From DATFVA01 sp963743325 (GTDB taxonomy: Bacteria; Bacteroidota; Ignavibacteria; Ignavibacteriales; Ignavibacteriaceae): 64,000 bases of DNA. The stretch is taken from the NCBI GenBank assembly GCA_963743325.1, contig CAVUOZ010000005.1:310001-374000 (forward strand). Direction: 5' to 3'. The position numbers were made by a program, and so were the translations under genes. Positions 61,819 through 64,000 of this stretch are shown in pieces; within the stretch, counting starts at the first letter, position 1, and every line of letters starts with the position of its first letter. Under the pieces are notes generated by a model, which did not search any database, was not told the origin of the DNA, and saw only the letters and a list, made by a program, of their open reading frames with translations.

Positions 61819-62442
61819 ATGTCTGCAGAACTAACAGAAATTCAAAAAAAAATACTTGAATTTCTTATTGAGCAAAAGGTTAATAAAGGGTTTCCGCCCA
61901 CACTTGCAGAAATAGCAAAATTTTTCGGATACAGAAACAGGGCAACCGTTCAGCAGCATCTTCAGGCAATCGCAAAGAAAGGTTACATAAGACGAAGCCC
62001 CGGTCTTTCACGCGGAATTGTACTTACACTTGAAGATAAGTTTTTTATTCCGCGTCCTGTACTCGGGGAGGTTGCTGCCGGGAACCCATTAACAATTTAT
62101 CCCGATGCAATTGATTCAATTGAACTTCCGACAATAGCAAGAATGCCGAAGGATTCATTTCTGCTTCGGGTTAAAGGTGACAGTTTAAAGGATGCATATA
62201 TTTTCAGCGGTGATATCGTGATTGTTAATCCTAATTTGCAGCCCAAGAACGGACAAATAGTTGTTGCTATTCTTGATGATGCCGCCATGGTAAAAAGATT
62301 TTATAAAAAGCGGAATGAAATTGAACTTGTTTCGGAGAATCCCGAGTACAAACCAATTGTAATTGATAAGAAATATCAAAGCTTCAGGATTGTTGGAATA
62401 GTTGTCGGTATTTACAGAAGTATGGAAAAGAGAGCCGGTTAG
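61819..62442 (+). CDS. lexA: LexA repressor
   Basis: 207 residues. Winged helix (about 1-68, TEIQKKILEFLIEQKVNKGFPPTLAEIAKFFGY...ATVQQHLQAIAKKGYI), then the autoprotease: cleavage site A87-G88 (GEVAAGNP), nucleophile S122 (VKGDSLKDAYI) and K159 (AAMVKRFYKK). It represses SOS genes and cuts itself upon RecA-ssDNA contact. A palindrome over the promoter suggests autoregulation. dinB lies downstream beyond one gene. Confidence 0.95.
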   Translation: MSAELTEIQKKILEFLIEQKVNKGFPPTLAEIAKFFGYRNRATVQQHLQAIAKKGYIRRSPGLSRGIVLTLEDKFFIPRPVLGEVAAGNPLTIYPDAIDSIELPTIARMPKDSFLLRVKGDSLKDAYIFSGDIVIVNPNLQPKNGQIVVAILDDAAMVKRFYKKRNEIELVSENPEYKPIVIDKKYQSFRIVGIVVGIYRSMEKRAG

Positions 62443-62529
62443 ATAAATTCCCCGGGAATAAATCAGGTTTTATTATTTATTGTTCTTTCTTTCGAATATA
62501 AATGATTAAGAATTTTCTAAAATATTATT

Positions 62530-63438
62530 ATGCTCAAATATTATATAGGAACCGCAGGCTGGTCCTACAAAGATTGGGTGCCAGCATTTTATCCGAAATC
62601 CCAGTCTGGTAGCTTTGACTGGCTTAGATTTTATGCACATTATTTCAATTGCGTTGAAGTTAATTCATCCTACTATACTTATATAAGTCCCAAAATTGTT
62701 AATGGATGGATAGAAAAGGTATCTGATTCTGATGATTTTCTCTTTACAATGAAGCTTCACCGGGACTTCACACACAAAAAGGATTTTGATGAGCAGAAAA
62801 TACGATCTGTTTATTCTAATCTTGAAATGCTTAACAAATCTGAGAGACTGGGAGGATTGCTGATTCAATTTCCTTATTCTTTTTCATTTAATGAGGCTTC
62901 TGTTGATTATGTCAGGAAACTTAAGGAAATATTTGAAACCTATAATTGTTTTGTTGAAGTACGCCATTCATCCTGGAATAGAAATAGCGTGTATGACCTT
63001 TTTAAGCAGCTTAATCTTACTTTATGCACAATAGACCAGCCGGAGATAGGAAAAGCGGTACAGTTTGAACCAATAATAACAAACGGTATCGCATACCTGC
63101 GTTTTCATGGAAGGAATACAGAAGCATGGAAAGAATCAATAAAAAACTTTGGAAAAGAACAAACATACGAGGAGCAGAGTTCGAGATACCAGTATCTGTA
63201 TACTCCCGGCGAGTTAGTGGAAATTGAGCAGAAGATAAAGGAAATACAGGAAAAAGTGAAAGAGGTTTATGTAATTATGAATAATCATCCCCAGGGAGAG
63301 GCAGCTGTAAATGCCTTTGAGCTGATTCATCTCCTCGAAGAGAAGGAAAAAGTTGATATGCCTTCTACAATAATTAAGGCTTATCCAAGACTGGAAGAAA
63401 TAGCTTTAGATTATTTTGATTCCAAATTGAAATTATAA
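62530..63438 (+). CDS. DUF72 family protein
   Basis: 302 residues. The opening YIGTAGWSYKDWVPAFYPK and the segment CVEVNSSYYTYISPKIVNGWIEKV are diagnostic of DUF72 (YecE-like), a TIM-barrel fold; FVEVRHSSW and AYLRFHGRNTEAW follow later. The biochemical role is unknown. Position between lexA and dinB suggests a damage-response connection, but no operator is visible before it. Confidence 0.85.
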   Translation: MLKYYIGTAGWSYKDWVPAFYPKSQSGSFDWLRFYAHYFNCVEVNSSYYTYISPKIVNGWIEKVSDSDDFLFTMKLHRDFTHKKDFDEQKIRSVYSNLEMLNKSERLGGLLIQFPYSFSFNEASVDYVRKLKEIFETYNCFVEVRHSSWNRNSVYDLFKQLNLTLCTIDQPEIGKAVQFEPIITNGIAYLRFHGRNTEAWKESIKNFGKEQTYEEQSSRYQYLYTPGELVEIEQKIKEIQEKVKEVYVIMNNHPQGEAAVNAFELIHLLEEKEKVDMPSTIIKAYPRLEEIALDYFDSKLKL

Positions 63439-63523
63439 CTATTGAGGGGACAACAATTTAATTCCCTGAATAAATATAGCTAATGAACAAATGTGTTAAT
63501 TAGGTTCTCACTTCTTTTTAATT

Positions 63524-64000
63524 ATGCGTACAATCTTTCATCTTGATCTTGATGCGTTCTTTGTATCCGTAGAAAGGATACTCGACCCGTCCTTAAAAGG
63601 TAAACCTGTGATTGTGGGCGGTGATCCTCACGGAAGGGGAGTGGTAGCTGCCTGTTCCTATGAAGCCAGGTTTTACGGGCTGCATTCAGCTATGCCCATA
63701 CGGCAGGCGTCCAAGCTTTGTCCTCATGGAATTTATCTTCATGGGCATTATGATGAATACGTCCGCTATTCTCATGCTGTTAAAAATATTTTATCCGTTT
63801 ATGCTCCCGTAATTGAGCAGGCATCCATAGATGAATATTATATGGATTTTACCGGCTGTAAAAAGATCTACGGTTCAATGTTTGCATTTGCTTCACAGCT
63901 TCAGCAGGAAATCAGGCAGAAACTTTCACTGCCGTGTTCAATAGGGATAGGTAGTAATAAAACGGTGGCAAAGATAGGTTCTGATTGTATGAAGCCTATG
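63524..64000 (+). CDS. dinB: DNA polymerase IV, N-terminal part (cut by window edge)
   Basis: 159 codons are visible before the window ends. The Y-family motifs are FHLDLDAFFVSVE with the first catalytic aspartate and QASIDEYYMDFTG with the second catalytic D/E pair (about residue 105), plus VAACSYEARFYGLHSAMPI. CSIGIGSNKTVAKI marks the palm end. It is an error-prone polymerase used at damaged sites. The upstream 85 bases contain no copy of the lexA palindrome. Confidence 0.93.
   Translation, partial: MRTIFHLDLDAFFVSVERILDPSLKGKPVIVGGDPHGRGVVAACSYEARFYGLHSAMPIRQASKLCPHGIYLHGHYDEYVRYSHAVKNILSVYAPVIEQASIDEYYMDFTGCKKIYGSMFAFASQLQQEIRQKLSLPCSIGIGSNKTVAKIGSDCMKPM

Noticed and set aside
63439..63523. 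LexA box before dinB
   Set aside because: No copy of the palindrome TACCATACA/TGTATGGTA is present in this gap, nor before uvrD.
1..64000. tRNA or rRNA genes
   Set aside because: No cloverleaf with the conserved T-loop GTTCRANYC pattern or rRNA core sequence was recognised by reading; a covariance-model search would be decisive.

Overview
This is an AT-rich bacterial chromosome segment. I place it, by inference, in the Bacteroidota/Chlorobiota assemblage and most likely near the Ignavibacteria. The reasons are TonB-dependent receptors with an N-terminal carboxypeptidase-regulatory domain, a DUF4249 lipoprotein next to one of them, many barrel-like secreted proteins, Bacteroidota-type TTTG / TAnnTTTG promoter candidates beside TTGACA-type ones, a PPi-type phosphofructokinase and a Chlorobium-type malate dehydrogenase. 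No rRNA, tRNA, CRISPR array, prophage or intact insertion sequence was recognised.

Layout. 1-2.6 kb: the start of a secreted beta-helix gene running off the left edge, then a SatD-like regulator preceded by three evenly spaced palindromes, a membrane protein and a TIGR02757 protein. 2.7-10.1 kb: peptide use (OPT transporter, PqqD-like protein, PepD dipeptidase, MFSD1-like carrier, M29-type aminopeptidase). 10.2-11.7 kb: def-fmt. 11.9-16.1 kb: transsulfuration enzymes (cystathionine beta-synthase, gamma-lyase and a third PLP enzyme). 16.2-25.8 kb: two envelope proteins, then a tightly packed string xseA-xseB-dxs-oxidoreductase-PhoB/PhoR-like pair. 26-31.6 kb: rplU-rpmA, mdh, a divergent mdh remnant with a large internal deletion, an anti-sigma-type ATPase, an outer-membrane protein and a fibronectin-III lipoprotein. 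31.7-36.7 kb: nuoABCDEF, interrupted between nuoD and nuoE by a decayed four-helix-bundle (IVP/S23) gene bounded by inverted repeats, one of which contains the nuoE start codon. 36.7-42 kb: ferritin and a TonB receptor/DUF4249/PEGA lipoprotein operon. 42.2-46.7 kb: UvrD/PcrA helicase, phosphofructokinase, fatty-acid-hydroxylase-like protein.

46.7-61.4 kb is the most distinctive region. It holds a response regulator, two tandem KaiC/RAD55-type ATPases (one with an altered Walker A lysine and a degenerate GGDEF-like tail), a TPR plus outer-membrane-barrel protein, a PgaC-like glycosyltransferase, a small membrane protein, two related proteins combining an amidotransferase-like fold with a deacetylase-like domain that lacks the catalytic motifs, and a PAS/histidine-kinase-like/receiver hybrid whose ATPase motifs are eroded. 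The architecture parallels the Pga/Hms exopolysaccharide export systems (PgaA = TPR-barrel, PgaC = synthase, PgaD = small membrane protein, PgaB = deacetylase), but the deacetylase step looks lost or repurposed and ATPase-type switches have been added. I treat it as a candidate undescribed surface-polysaccharide system with its own signalling parts.

61.4-64 kb: lexA with a 20-bp palindrome over its promoter, a DUF72 gene and the start of dinB, cut by the window edge.
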